Origin: Emiliania huxleyi CCMP1516
Lineage: Eukaryota > Haptophyta > Isochrysidales > Noelaerhabdaceae
Direction of reading: 5' to 3'
Length of the DNA: 64,000 nucleotides
Assembly: GCF_000372725.1 (NCBI RefSeq)
Contig: NW_005199770.1
Span: 1,744,593-1,808,592, forward strand
The notes below the pieces were generated by a model. The model was given only the letters and a program-made list of their open reading frames with translations. It ran no database searches and was not told the DNA's origin. Positions within the stretch are counted from its first letter, which is position 1; each line of letters starts with the position of its first letter. This document shows, one piece after another, positions 22,677-34,600 of this stretch. The translations under genes were made by a program, and so were the position numbers.

Positions 22677-25600
22677 AGATGGCGGCGGAGGAGGAGGAGA
22701 TGGCGCGGCAGTGCCCTTCCTGGTGGGTGAGGCCCGCCTCACGCCCACGCCGCGCGCCTGCCTCTGGTCGGTTGCACGGCGCGAGTCGGCGGCCGGTAGC
22801 GCCGCCTGGCTCGGCAGCTTGCGCGGCTCCGATCCGGGCTTGCAGCTGTCGGGCTTCGAGATCCGAACGCTCCCTTCGTGGTCCGAGGCTCCCGCGGCGG
22901 AGGCGCAGGCTCTCTACTGCGTTGAGTGGCGGTCAGGCGTGCCCACGGACGCGGCGGGACCGTCGACGATGCTGCTTGGGTGTGCGGCCTTGGCATGCGG
23001 CGAGGGCGGCGGCGGGAGCCCACTGCCGGTGCGATGCGTGGCGCACGGCGCCGCCGCGTCGAGGCCTGGCAGCGCGCTGCTGCCGATGGCCGGGCTGGAG
23101 GCGCTGCTCGCGCTCGCGCTCTCCCCTCGGGTTGCGGCGTCGCAGCTGGCGCTCCGCGTCGTCAGCGCGCTCGATGCGAGGCCCGCTCACGCCGGCGTGC
23201 GGGCCTTTGCGCGGGCGATCCGGCAAGAGCGTCCGACGACGCGGCTGTCCTGTGTCGACTCCAACTCTTCGGCGGCGCTGCTTGCGCCGGCTGCGGCTCT
23301 CCAGCTCCCGTCCGGCGAGGACGAGGCTAGCTTGTGGCGCGGCGGCGCGGCGGTGCCGCGGCTTTGCCGGTTGGCGCTGCCCTCCCCGACGGAATGGGCG
23401 GTGCGCTCGGCGCAGCTCGTGTCTGGCGGCAGCGGCGGGCTGGGTCTGCTCACGGCGCGCTGGCTCATCGCGGCCGGCGCGCCCCGCCTCGTCCTCGTGT
23501 CACGCAGCGGCGCCGCCGGCCCGACGCCGGTCGAGAGCGACGGCGATCCGGAGGGCGGCGGCCGCGTCCTCGCGGCTCGATGCGACGTCACGCAGCCCGC
23601 CGCGGTGCGGCGTCTGCTGAGCGGGGTCGGCGGCTGCGGCCACCCGCTGGGCGGCGTGTGGCACGCGGCGGGCGTGCTGTCGGACGGCACCCTCGACGCG
23701 CAGAGCGGGGGGACTCTCCGCAGGGCCTTTGCGCCCAAGGCGCACGGCGCGTGGGTCTTGCAGGTCGCGACTAGCGCGTCGCCCCTCCGCTGCTGGGTCG
23801 CCTTCTCGTCGATGGCGGCGCTGCTGGGCGGCGCTGGCCAGGCCAACTACAGCGCCGCCAACGGGTGCCTCGACGCGCTCGCCAGCGTGCGGCGGGGGCG
23901 GGCGCAGGCGGGGACGAGCGTGCAGTGGGGCCCGTGGGCCGGGGTGGGCATGGCTGCCGGCCGCGCGGTCCACGCGCGGCTGCAGGCGGCGGGCGTGGGG
24001 CTGATCGGCGCCGAGGCTGGCCTCGCGGCGCTCCGCGCGGCGGTGCAGCCGCGCGCCCCGCCCGTGACGGCCGTGTTTCAGGTCTGCTGGCGCGAATTCA
24101 TCGCGTCCTTGCAGGCGAACCCGCCGCTCCTGTTTGACGTTGCGCCAGCTTCCCCGACAACGGCCCACAGCGCGGCGAGCTTGCCTGCCGTCATCGCAAT
24201 CATTCGCCGCACCGTCGGCAGTGCGATCGACCTCGATTCGCCGCTGATGGACGCGGGCCTCGACTCGCTCGGCGCCGTCGAGCTGCGCAACCAGCTCCAA
24301 GCCCTCTCTGCTCGTCCGCTTCCGTCCACCCTCATCTTCGACCACCCGACAGCACGCCAGCTCGCTGACGCTGTCATCGGGTCCGAGCAGGCCGACGGCC
24401 GGCGACCAGCCGAGCCGAAGGCGGCCGGCGGCAGTCGGACCAAGGCGCGCATCGTCAGCGCGAGTGTGAGAGCCGGAGGCCCGGCAGCGAGCTTGCGCCA
24501 GCTCTGGGCGGTCGTTGGTTGCTCGGCAGAGGCGGCTGGGCCGGTGCCCCCCTTCTCGCGGTGGGGCACGCCGGCGGGGGAGGTGCAGGCGTCGCTGCTC
24601 GGCGGGGCGGAGCTCTTCGACAACCATCATTTCGGCGTCTCGCCAAGCGAGGCGAGCGTGGCGGACCCGCAGCAGCGGCTGCTCATGGAGGAAGGCTATA
24701 CCGCGCTGCACAGCGCCGCGGTGACGCGCAGCGCGGCCGGCGCTCCGGTGAGCGTCTCGCTCGGGATCTGGGCGAGCGAGTACTTTGAGGTGATCGCGGG
24801 CAGCGACTCGCGGAACTCGGTCTACGCCGCCACCGCGGTCTCGTGCTCGGTGGCCGCAGGCCGGCTGTCGTACGTGCTTGGGCTGATGGGGCCCGCCGTC
24901 TCCTTCGACACGGCTTGCTCGAGTGGGCTCGTCGCCTGCCACGGCGGCAGCGCCACCATCCAGTGCGGCCCCTGCGACAGCGCCCTGGTCGCCGGCGTCA
25001 ATATGATCTTCAGCCCACAGACCTGCCGGGTGATGGCCACTGCCGGGATGACCTCTCCCCGCGGTCGATCGAGCACATTCGACCGGCTGGCGGATGGGTA
25101 CTGCCGTGGAGAGGCGTGCTGCTGCGTCGTCCTGCAGCCCGCTGGCGGCTCGGCCTGCGACGGCCCTCTTCTCGACAGCAGCGCCGTGATGCACGACGGC
25201 AAGAGTGCCAGCCTCACCGCGCCGAATGGGCGGGCGCAGCAGCTCGTCCTGCAGGCAGCCATCTCTGCGGCGGGCCGGTCGGCTCAGGAGGTCTCCTGTG
25301 TCGAGGCGCACGGCACCGGCACGGCGCTGGGAGACCCGATCGAGGTTCGCTCCCTCGAGGCCACCATGGGTAGGCGAGGGGTCGGCGGGCTCGCTCTGGT
25401 GGGGGTCAAGGCAGTCGTCGGCCACACAGAGCCCGCTGCCGGCCTCGCTGGCCTCGTGGCCCTGCACCAGTCGCTCTGCTACGCCATGGCGCCCCCTAAT
25501 GCGCAGCTCCGTGTGCTGAACCCGCACGTGTCCTCCGCTCTCGTGGGCTCCTCCTTCGCCCTCCCGGTGCAGCTGGGACAACGCCAGCTCTCGTCCCCCA

Positions 25601-28600
25601 GCGCAGTGGGCGGCGTCAGCTCGTTCGGGTACAGCGGCACCATCGCGCACGCGCTGCTGAGCGTGGACCCTGGCCGCCCAGCCCCCGCGCCCACCTCGCT
25701 CCCTCCGCGGCTGCGGCGCCGCCGCTACGCGTGGGCCGAGTCGCCGCACCCGCTCGCCCAGCTCGCCGGCCCGCCGGCCGCCGGCCGCGCCACCTTCCGC
25801 TCGCCCGTCGAGGGGCCGCTCTTCGCCCTCGTGCGCGGGCACTGCGTGCAGGGGCGCGTCGTCTTTCCCGCTGCCGGCTACCTGGAGCTGGCCCGCGCCG
25901 TGAGCCAGCGGGTGGACGGCGAGCCGTCAGGGGCGGCCGCCGTGCTGCAGCGCGCCTTCTTTCTCCGCCCCCTCTTTCTCTCTCTCGCCGACGAAGCGTC
26001 CGTCACTTGCGAGCTCGACAGCTCGTCGGGCAGGCTCGAGGTGGCTAGCGTAAACGCGGCGGGCGGGGACGGAGTCGCGCATTTCGCGGCAGTGCGGGTG
26101 GCGGGTGCGGCGGCCCAGGCGATCCCACCGGCCCTGCGGTCGGTGAGGGAGTGCTGTCCTCGGCCTGTCGTCGTGCCCTCGCTGTACGCCAGCCTCCGCT
26201 CCATGGGCCTCGAATACGCCGAGGACTTCCGCACCCTGCAGTCTGCCTGGGCGGCCGAGGCGACGGTCGCAGCGCGGCTGCGGGGGCGCAAGGTGTGGCC
26301 GGGCGGCGGGGTCCACCCCGCCGACCTCGATGGCGCCCTCCAGCTCGCGTCGCTGCTCTCGCCGTCTGCCTCCAAGGAGACGCGGATGCCCTTTGCGATC
26401 GCCGAGGCGCGAGTCGGCGCTTCGTCCGGCCGGCTGTGGGCGGCGGCCTCTCAGCGCGGGGCTGACGACACCGCCGTGTGGCTGGGCTCGCCGCGCGCAG
26501 ACGCGCAGACGCGCCTCTCTGGCTTCGAGAGCCGCGCTCTCTCCGCCGCCCCCGCGCCGCGCGAGCAGAGGCCGCTCGCGCCGTCAAGGTACGTGGTGGA
26601 GTGGTGCGCCGCCGAGCCGGAGGCCGCAGAGGGAGGGGCTGGCGCCGCTCCTCCTCTGCCGCGGGTCGCGGTCATCGCAGACACGGCGCCCGCCGCGCTG
26701 CTGCGGCTGGGCAGCCTCTCCTCGAGCACAGGAGGCGCTCTCGGCGCGGAGCGGTGGGACGCGGTGCTGCTGGCCGCCCTCGGCCCTGCCTTTGCTCACG
26801 GCCTGCACGCCCTCGCCGGCGCGCTCAGCGCGGTGCAGTGGCAGGCATCGCAGGCGGCTCCAGTGCCGGTGTGGCTGTGCACGCTCATGGCCCAGCCGGT
26901 GGCGGGCGCCTCGGCGGCGCGGTGCGCGCACGCGGGGATGTGGGGCTTGTCTCGCGCGTGCCGTGCGGAGCTGCAGCTCCCTGTTTGCAGCTTGGATTTG
27001 GACGGCGAGGCTGCCGTTGCGAGCGTGGCTAGGCTGCTCGGCGGCCGACAGATCCGCTTGGGCGGCGGCAGCGTGCACGGCTTGCGCGTGGCGCCGTCCG
27101 TGGAGAGTGAGGCGGTTCTACGCGGGTCGTTGCTGCACGCGCCGAGGCTCGCCGCCCCGGTCGACTGCAGCTTCCCCGAGGCCATCTGTCTGAGCGCCGC
27201 AGGGCGCGGGGCGATTGCCGACTTGCGCGTCGACGCGCAACGTCCGTTCGATGCGCCGCTGGCGGCGTCGGAGGTGGAGCTGCAGGTGTGCGCGGTCGGC
27301 CTGAACTTTCGAGACGTGCTGATCGTGCTGCAAGAGCTGCCAGAGCAATACCTGACAGATCCTGGCACAGACTGCTCCGGCGTTGTGCGCGGCCTCGGCG
27401 CGGGCGGCGGCGGGCACCTCTCGATCGGCGCGGCGTCGTTTGGCAGCGCAGTCGGCTGCCTCGCCTCGCGGGCGCGGGCCGACAGCCGCTTGCAGGTGCG
27501 CAAGCCGTCGGCGACGAGCTTCGAGCAGGCCAGCACGTTGGTGAGTACTTGGGGAACCGTCCACGCCGGCTTTGAGCGCCTGCGGCTCTCGGGCCGCCGC
27601 GCGCTCCTCGTCCACGCCGCCGCGGGCGGCGTCGGCCTCGCGGCGACCGAGTACGCGCATTGGCTCCAGCTGTCCCTCGTCGGCTCGGCCGGGGCTCCGT
27701 GGAAGCACCACACGCTTCGCAGCCTCGGCTGCCGGCGGCTGGTCAGCTCCCGCCACGCCGGAGCGAGCGTGGTGGGTCTCGTCGGCTTGCTGCGAGGGTC
27801 GCGGGCGCACGCGGCGCTCAACAGCCTCTCGGCCGACTTCATCGCTGCGTCGAGCGCTGCGCTGGGCGAGCGCGGCCGGCTGGAGGAGATTGGCAAGCGA
27901 GGCGTGTGGAGCGACGGCCGCGCGGCGGCGGCGGGCGTCGCTTACGCAGTGCTGGACATGGCGACCGAGGTGCCGTCGCGCCCGGGCTGGTTCCTGCGGC
28001 GGGTGTTGCAGGTGCTTGCGCGGCGACTGGCGGCGGCGACGGTGCGGCCGCTGCCGGCGGTCGCCTTTGACCTGGTGCGCCAGGCGCAAGCCGCTTTCCG
28101 CTTCCTCGCCAACGGGCGGAGCATCGGCAAGGTTGTGATGCGGGTGGGCGCGCCGCACGTGTCCCGGAGCTTGCCCGCCGAGTTTGGGGCGGTCTGCGGT
28201 CGGCTGGACGCGCACACGCGGCGGGCGGAGGCGGCGCTGGACGGAGACTCTCTTTCGCGCGCGTGCGAGCTGCTCGATGCCCTGTGCCGGCAGTACGTGC
28301 AGGCCGCCGTCGAGGGCCTCGCCGCGCCCTCCTCCGTCGCGGCGTGGCACCACCGGCTGCTGCTCCGCTGGTGCGCGCAGCAGCCGCCGTGCGCCGCGCC
28401 GGTCGCCCCTTCGGCGGTAGTGGATGCGCACGCCGGCTTGCGTCCCTTGGTGGACCTGGCCGAGCGATGCGGCCCGCGGCTGGGCGCGGTGCTGCGGGGC
28501 GCCGCTTCCTACCAGGAGCTGCTCTTCCCCGGAGGGTCGATGGAGGCGCTGCTGCCCGTCTACGAGGAGGCCGCCGTCTCGCGCTTCTACAACGACGCGC

Positions 28601-31600
28601 TGGTCGCGGCCGTCGAGTCGGTCGTCGCCGCCCTCCCGCCCGGCCGGCTGCTTTGCGTCATCGAGGTTGGCGCCGGCACCGGCGGCACGGCAGCGAGCGT
28701 GCTGCCGTCGCTCGAGCTGTCTTGCGCGCGCTACACCTTCACCGACGTGTCGGAGGTCTTTCTGCGCCAGGCGGAGCCGCGCTTCGCGCGCTTCGCCCGC
28801 TTCTTGCAGTACGAGCTGCTCAACATCGACGCAGACCCGCGGCTGCAGGGCTTCGCCGCGGCGCAGTTCGACGTCGCCGTCGCCACCAACGTGCTGCACG
28901 CGACGCCCTTCATCCGCCACACCCTCCGCAACTGCCGCCGGCTGCTGCGGCCGGGCGGGCTGCTGCTCGTCAACGAGGCGCTGGCCACGAGCGCCTTTGC
29001 GCAGATCACGTTTGGCCTCACGGACGGCTGGTGGCTCTTCGCGGCCGACCCGGCGCGGCTGGGCCAGAGCAGCCCGCTGATGGCGTGGGAGCACTGGCGC
29101 GCGCTCCTTGCGGAGAGCGGCTTCGCGCGCAGCCACGCGGCGCGGGGCGGCGGCGCGCTGCGCACGCAGGCGGTGATGGTCGCGCAGGTGGCGCGACGAC
29201 CCGAGGCCGCTTGGCCCGCCGGGGTGGCGGCGGAGGCGCAGCTCTTTTCCGGCGGGCTCGGCGGGCTCGGGCTGCTCACGGCGCGGCTGCTCGCGCAGCG
29301 CGGCGGCGGCTCGCGGCTCGTGCTCTCGTCGCGGAGCGGGCGCGTGCAGGCCGGGAGCGAGGCCGACTGGGCGTGGGTCGCCGACAGCGGCGCCTCGGTC
29401 GAGCGTGTGCGGTGCGACGTGTCGGACGAGGCGTCCGCCGCCGCCCTCGCGCGCTCTGTGCTCGGAGGGCCGTGGCGCTTGGGCGGTGTCTTTCACGCGG
29501 CGGGCGTGCTCTCGGACGCGGCCCTCGCCAACCAGACGCCGCTGCGCTTCCGCGCCGTCCTCGGCCCGAAGGTGGGCGGCGGCAGCAGCTTGCACGCGGC
29601 GAGCCTCACGGCGGGCGCGCTGCGCACCTTCGTCGTCTACTCGTCGATGGCGGGCCTGATGGGCTCCGCCGGCCAGTCGCCGCACTCGGCCGCCAACGCG
29701 TGGCTCGACTCGCTGGTGCACTTCCGGCGCGGCGCGGGCGTCAGCGGTGCAGGCCTGCAGTGGGGCGCCGTCGCCGAGGTTGGGTACGCCGCCCGGCACG
29801 GCGCGGACAGGCGCGCCGCCAGCGCGGGCACGGGGCTCGTCTCGCGCGCCCTCGCGTGGGAGAGCCTCCGCCAGGTCCTGTCGAGCTCGTCGGTCGCCGC
29901 AGTCTTTGCGGCGGACTGGGGGAGCTACCTGCGCGGGGTGGCGCAGCCGCCCGGGCTGCTGCTCCCGTGGAAGCACCGCTCTCGGCGGGCTCAGCCCAGC
30001 AGGGCGGAGGCGGCTGCCGAGCCTCGCGCCGCCGGCCGCTCGGGCGTGGTCGGGCTGCAGGAAGTGCTCGAGATGGTGCGACAGACCACCGGCAACGAGG
30101 TCGACCCGGACGCGCCGCTGATGGAAGCGGGTCTCGACTCGCTCGGCGCGGTCGAGCTGCGCAACGGGCTGCAGCGCGCGTCGGGCGAGGAGCTGCCGAG
30201 CACGCTCGTCTTTGACCACCCGACGGCGCGGCAGCTGGCGGCGCGTCTCGAGGGGCCCGCGGCGCCGGCCGTCGAAGCCGCCGGCGGGGGCAGCGCCACG
30301 GCGGTGGCCGCCGGGGATCGGCGAGCAGTGGGCCTGGCCGGGGCGGCGGCGGCGCTTCCGGGCGGCGGCGCGTCGCCAGCCGCGCTGTCGGACCTGGCGG
30401 TCTGCGGCGCCGACGCCGTTGGCGAGGTGCCGGCGAGCCGCTGGATGCTCCAGCCTTCTGCGGCGGCCGACGACGCGGTGGCGCGGCGGGTGCGGCACGG
30501 CGGCTTCTTGCGCTCGCTCGACCTCTTCGACAACGCCTTCTTCGGCGTCTCGCCCGCCGAGGCGGCAGCGATGGACCCGCAGCAGCGGCTGCTGCTCGAG
30601 CGCGGCTACGAGGCGCTGCATTGCGCGTCGCTCCGGCGCGCCTCGCTCGCCGCCAGCGCGCTCGGGGTGTTCGTCGGCATCGGAGCCAACGACTGGCAGA
30701 CCGTGCTTGCGCACTCGCCCGCCGGCCGCAGCGTCTACGCCGCCACCGGCGGCAGCCTCTCGATCGCCTCGGGCCGGCTGTCCTTTGTGCTTGGCATGCA
30801 GGGCCCGTGCGTCTCGTACGATACCGCGTGCTCCTCCGCGCTCGTGGCGCATCACGGCGCGCTGCGCGCGCTGCAGCAGGACGAGGCGGACGGCGCCCTG
30901 GTCGCAGGCGTCAGCGTCATGCTCCTGCCTCGGGTCGCGGCCAGCTTCGCCCTCGCCGGCATGACCTCTGCCACCGGCCGGTGCCGCACCTTTGATGCCG
31001 GCGCCGATGGCATGGTGCGGTCAGAGGCTTTCTCTTGCGCTGTGCTTGCTTCAGGTCCCCAGCGATTCGCTGTGCAAGGCAGTTCGGTCCGCCAGGACGG
31101 CAAGAGCGCCAGCCTGACCGCGCCGAATGGGCGGGCGCAGCAGGTGCTTCTGAAGGCGGCACTGGCGGATGCGGGGCTGTTGGCCCCTGCGCTGAGCTGC
31201 CTCGAGGCGCACGGAACTGGCACGCCACTCGGCGACCCGATCGAGGTGGGCGCGGTGGCGGCAGCGCTGCTGTCCGATCGGGGCCAGGAGGAGCCTTTGT
31301 TGATCAGCTCGATGAAGGCCAACCTCGGTCACGCCGAGCCTGCGGCCGGCGCGGTGGGTTTGCTGAAGCTCGCCGCCACATTGGGCGTGGCCACTGCGCC
31401 GCCGAATGCGCAGCTTCGAGTGCTGAACCCGCACGTGAACGCCGCGCTGTCGGGACTACCTGCCAGCCTTTCAGTGCAGCCATGCTCTGTGTGCTCGCTG
31501 GACCCCACAGCTCCAGCTGTGGCGGGCGGCGTGAGCTCCTTTGGCTACAGCGGCACGCTGGCGCACGCAGCCTTGGCCTCACAACGGCAGGGCCCTCTCC

Positions 31601-34600
31601 TCTTGGCAGACCAGCCGGTGGCCTACCGCCGACGCCGTTTCCCGTGGTTGTCCTCCCCCGCAGCCAGGCAGTCCAAAGCGGCAGCCCCAGCGGAGCTCTT
31701 TGCAACTGCGTGGGTGAAGCACCCCGGCGCCCTAGGCCGGAAGGGGGCGCGCTCGCAGGAGCGATGGCTGCTGTGCGCGCCGCCGGGCGCCGAGCTCCAC
31801 TCGGGCGGCATGGCGCGGGTCACGCCGCCGCAGTGCCGCGCAGGCGGCGCCGCTTCTCGGCGCGAGTGGCACGGGTGGGCCTTCGTGGTGCACTCAACCT
31901 CAGGCGCGTGCTGGTCGAGCGCGCCACTCTTCGACCTTCTCGGCCTCGCCCAGCTGGCAGCAGAGCAGCAGATCCCTCTCGTCGTGCTCACGCGCGGCGC
32001 CAAGCAGCCGCTCGCTCTCACGCCCGCCGCCGCGACGGCTTGCTGGGCGTCGGGCGGCGCTTGCAGCTTCGTCTGCGCGCTCCAAGTCGAGAGGCCGCGC
32101 TTGCCGGTGGCGACGATCGACCTGGGCGTCGGCACCGACCTGTCTGTGGCGCTGGCCGCAGTCGGCCCAGCCGGCGACTCCCCCGCCGAAGCTCACTTCG
32201 CCTGGCGAGGGAGTCGCGCGTGCGTACCGCGCTTGCGGCGTGCGACGCGGCAGCCGAGCCGCGCCGGCCGTGAACCAGGGCTGTCGGGTGCGCAGTGGGT
32301 CACCGGCGGGCTCGGAGGGCTCGGGCTGCGCGCAGCGGCGCTGCTGGTCGAGTGCGGCGCGGCGACCGTCTGCCTCAGCTCGCGGCGCGGAGCGCGAGGC
32401 GGCCGCGAGGTTGGCGCGGAGCTTGCCTCGCTGCGCACCCGAGCGGAGGTCCGCATCCTCCCGTGCGAGGCGGGTGCCGTCGCCGAGACTACCGCAGCCT
32501 TGCAGGGCCTCGCGTCGGAACGCGCGCCGCTCGAGTGCGTTCTGCACGCGGCGGGCGTGTCCAGCGACGCGATGCTGCACAACCTAGACGCGTCGCGACT
32601 GCACGCGGTGCTGGCGCCAAAGGCGGCGGGCGCGTGGGCGCTGCACTGCGGCCTGATGACGGCTGCGCCGCGGCAGCTGCTGCTCCTCTCGTCGCTAGCC
32701 TCGCTGCTCGGCAACACCGGCCAGGCCAACTACGCCGGCGCCAACGGATCGCTCGACGCGGCGGCGCGAAGCCGCGCAGCGGCTGGGCTTGTCGCGCTCT
32801 CCCTGCAGCTCCCCTTTGTCAGCGGCTCCGGCATGGGCGCCGTCGAACTGGAGCGGGGCGGGCCGCCGCGGCACCCGCACGCGGCCTTCGTGATCAGCCG
32901 CGACGAGTTTGCCGCGTGCCTCCGGCCGCAGCTCACCTCCACCGCCGCGGCCCTGCTCGCGGTCTTGCGCGGCGGCGGCTTGCGCGGCGACACGCACCGC
33001 GGAGTCACGCCGCGGCTCATGGCAGAGCTGGTCGACACGGCAGAGCTGGTCGGCGGCCGTGCCGCGGAGGACCTCGTGTCGGGCCCGTTTGCGAGCAAGG
33101 TGCGGCGGCTGGCCGCGCCGGCCCAGCTGGCGTACGTCGAGCAGGAGCTGCTCTCTGTGGTGCGGAGGCTGGCCGGCGCCGAGGCGGAGCACGTCCTGGC
33201 GACCACACCCTTCATGGAGGCGGGCATCGACAGCCTCGCCGCGACGGAGCTCGCAGCGCGCGTGGGCGAGCTGTCCGGCCTGCGGCTGCAGCCCACCCTC
33301 ATCTTCGACCACCCGACCCCGCGCGCGCTCGCCGCCCACCTCGTGACTCGCGTGAGTGGCTCCGCCGCCGCGGCGGCCGCGGCCGAGGCGGAGCCGCCGC
33401 AGCGGCGGGCGGACGTCTTTGCCATGGACGGCGACACTCGCTGGCCTGGCGGATGCGAGGGCAGGGCGGGCGTGTGGGCGCAGCTGCGCAGCAGCGGGGA
33501 CGCCATCGGGAGCGCCCGCGCCGCAAGGTGGCCCTACGAAGCCACCGAGCTGGAGGTGCTGGGCGAGGGCGATCGGCGGGTCGTCGAGCATGGCGGCTTC
33601 CTCCGCGCCGTCGAGCGCTTTGACCACCGCGCCTTTGGCCTCTCGGTGGCGGAGGCGGGCTGCATGGACCCGCAGCAGCGCCTGCTCCTCGAGGCGGGCT
33701 ATGTCGCCCTGCACGGCGCCGGCGCGAGGCGCTCCGCCCTCCTCGGCTCCGACGCCGGCGTCTTTGTCGGGATCGAGCGGCCGGACTGGGCGCTGCGCAA
33801 CGCTCGTCAGCCCCTCGGATCGCGGCCGTCCGTCTTCTCGGCGACCGCAGACACGATCTCCGTCGCCGGCGGCCGCCTCTCCTTTGCGCTCGGCCTGCAG
33901 GGCCCGTGCGTAAGCGCTGACACCGCCTGCTCGTCTGGCCTTGTGGTGCTGCACAGCGCGTCGTACGCGATCCGGGGCGGCGAGTGCGGCCGCGCGCTCG
34001 TGGCGGCGGTCAGCCTCAAGCTACTGCCAAACGCAACCCTCGGCGCGCTCTTTGCGGGCATGCTGTCGGCGGACGGTCGGTGCAAGACCTTCGATGCGCG
34101 CGCGAACGGCTACGTCCGCTCCGAGGCTCTCAGCGCGATGGTGCTGGCAGAGACGCGCATCGGTGGCGGCAGGCTGCTCGCAGCGAGCGCGGTGCGGCAG
34201 GATGGCCGGAGCGCGAGCCTGACGGCGCCGAATGGGCTCGCCCAGAGGTCGCTTCTCCGAGCCTGCCTCGCGCAAGCGGGCGAGCAGCGCGGCCGGGCAC
34301 ATGGCGTCGAGGCGCACGGCACCGGCACCTCGCTCGGCGACCCTGTGGAGATGAGGGCGCTGGCGGGCGTGCTCGGCGAGGCGACGCGTCCCGTCCAGAT
34401 CGGCAGCGCGAAGGCGAGCGCAGGGCACGCCGAACCCGCCTCGGGCACGCTCGGCGTGTGCAAGGCGATGCTGCAGCTGTCTGCCTCGCAGTGGCTCGGC
34501 AATGCGCGTCTGCGTCGGCTCAACCCGCTCGTGGCCGAGAGCGTGCCGCCGGGCCGCGCAGGCGGGTGGTGCTTTCCGCTGCAGCCGGGCCAAGACGCGC

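Larger units (their letters stand above)
20655..24380 (+). other. PKS module 4: KS-DH-KR-ACP
   Basis: KS4 (about 20655-21940) has a full N-terminal strand (VAVVGRACRLPGG), Cys at 21169-21171 in DAACSAS, EAHGTGT and NMGHAETAAG. DH4 (about 22015-22740) has DHAIRGRCVFPAAG and HPADLD, followed by a polyglycine run. KR4 (about 22910-24090) has GGSGGLG, a VLSDG B-type motif and SSMAALLGGAGQANYSAAN. The ACP serine is 24265-24267. Expected output: an alkene. DH-KR at 22011-24074 is nearly identical to module 7. Confidence 0.89.
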
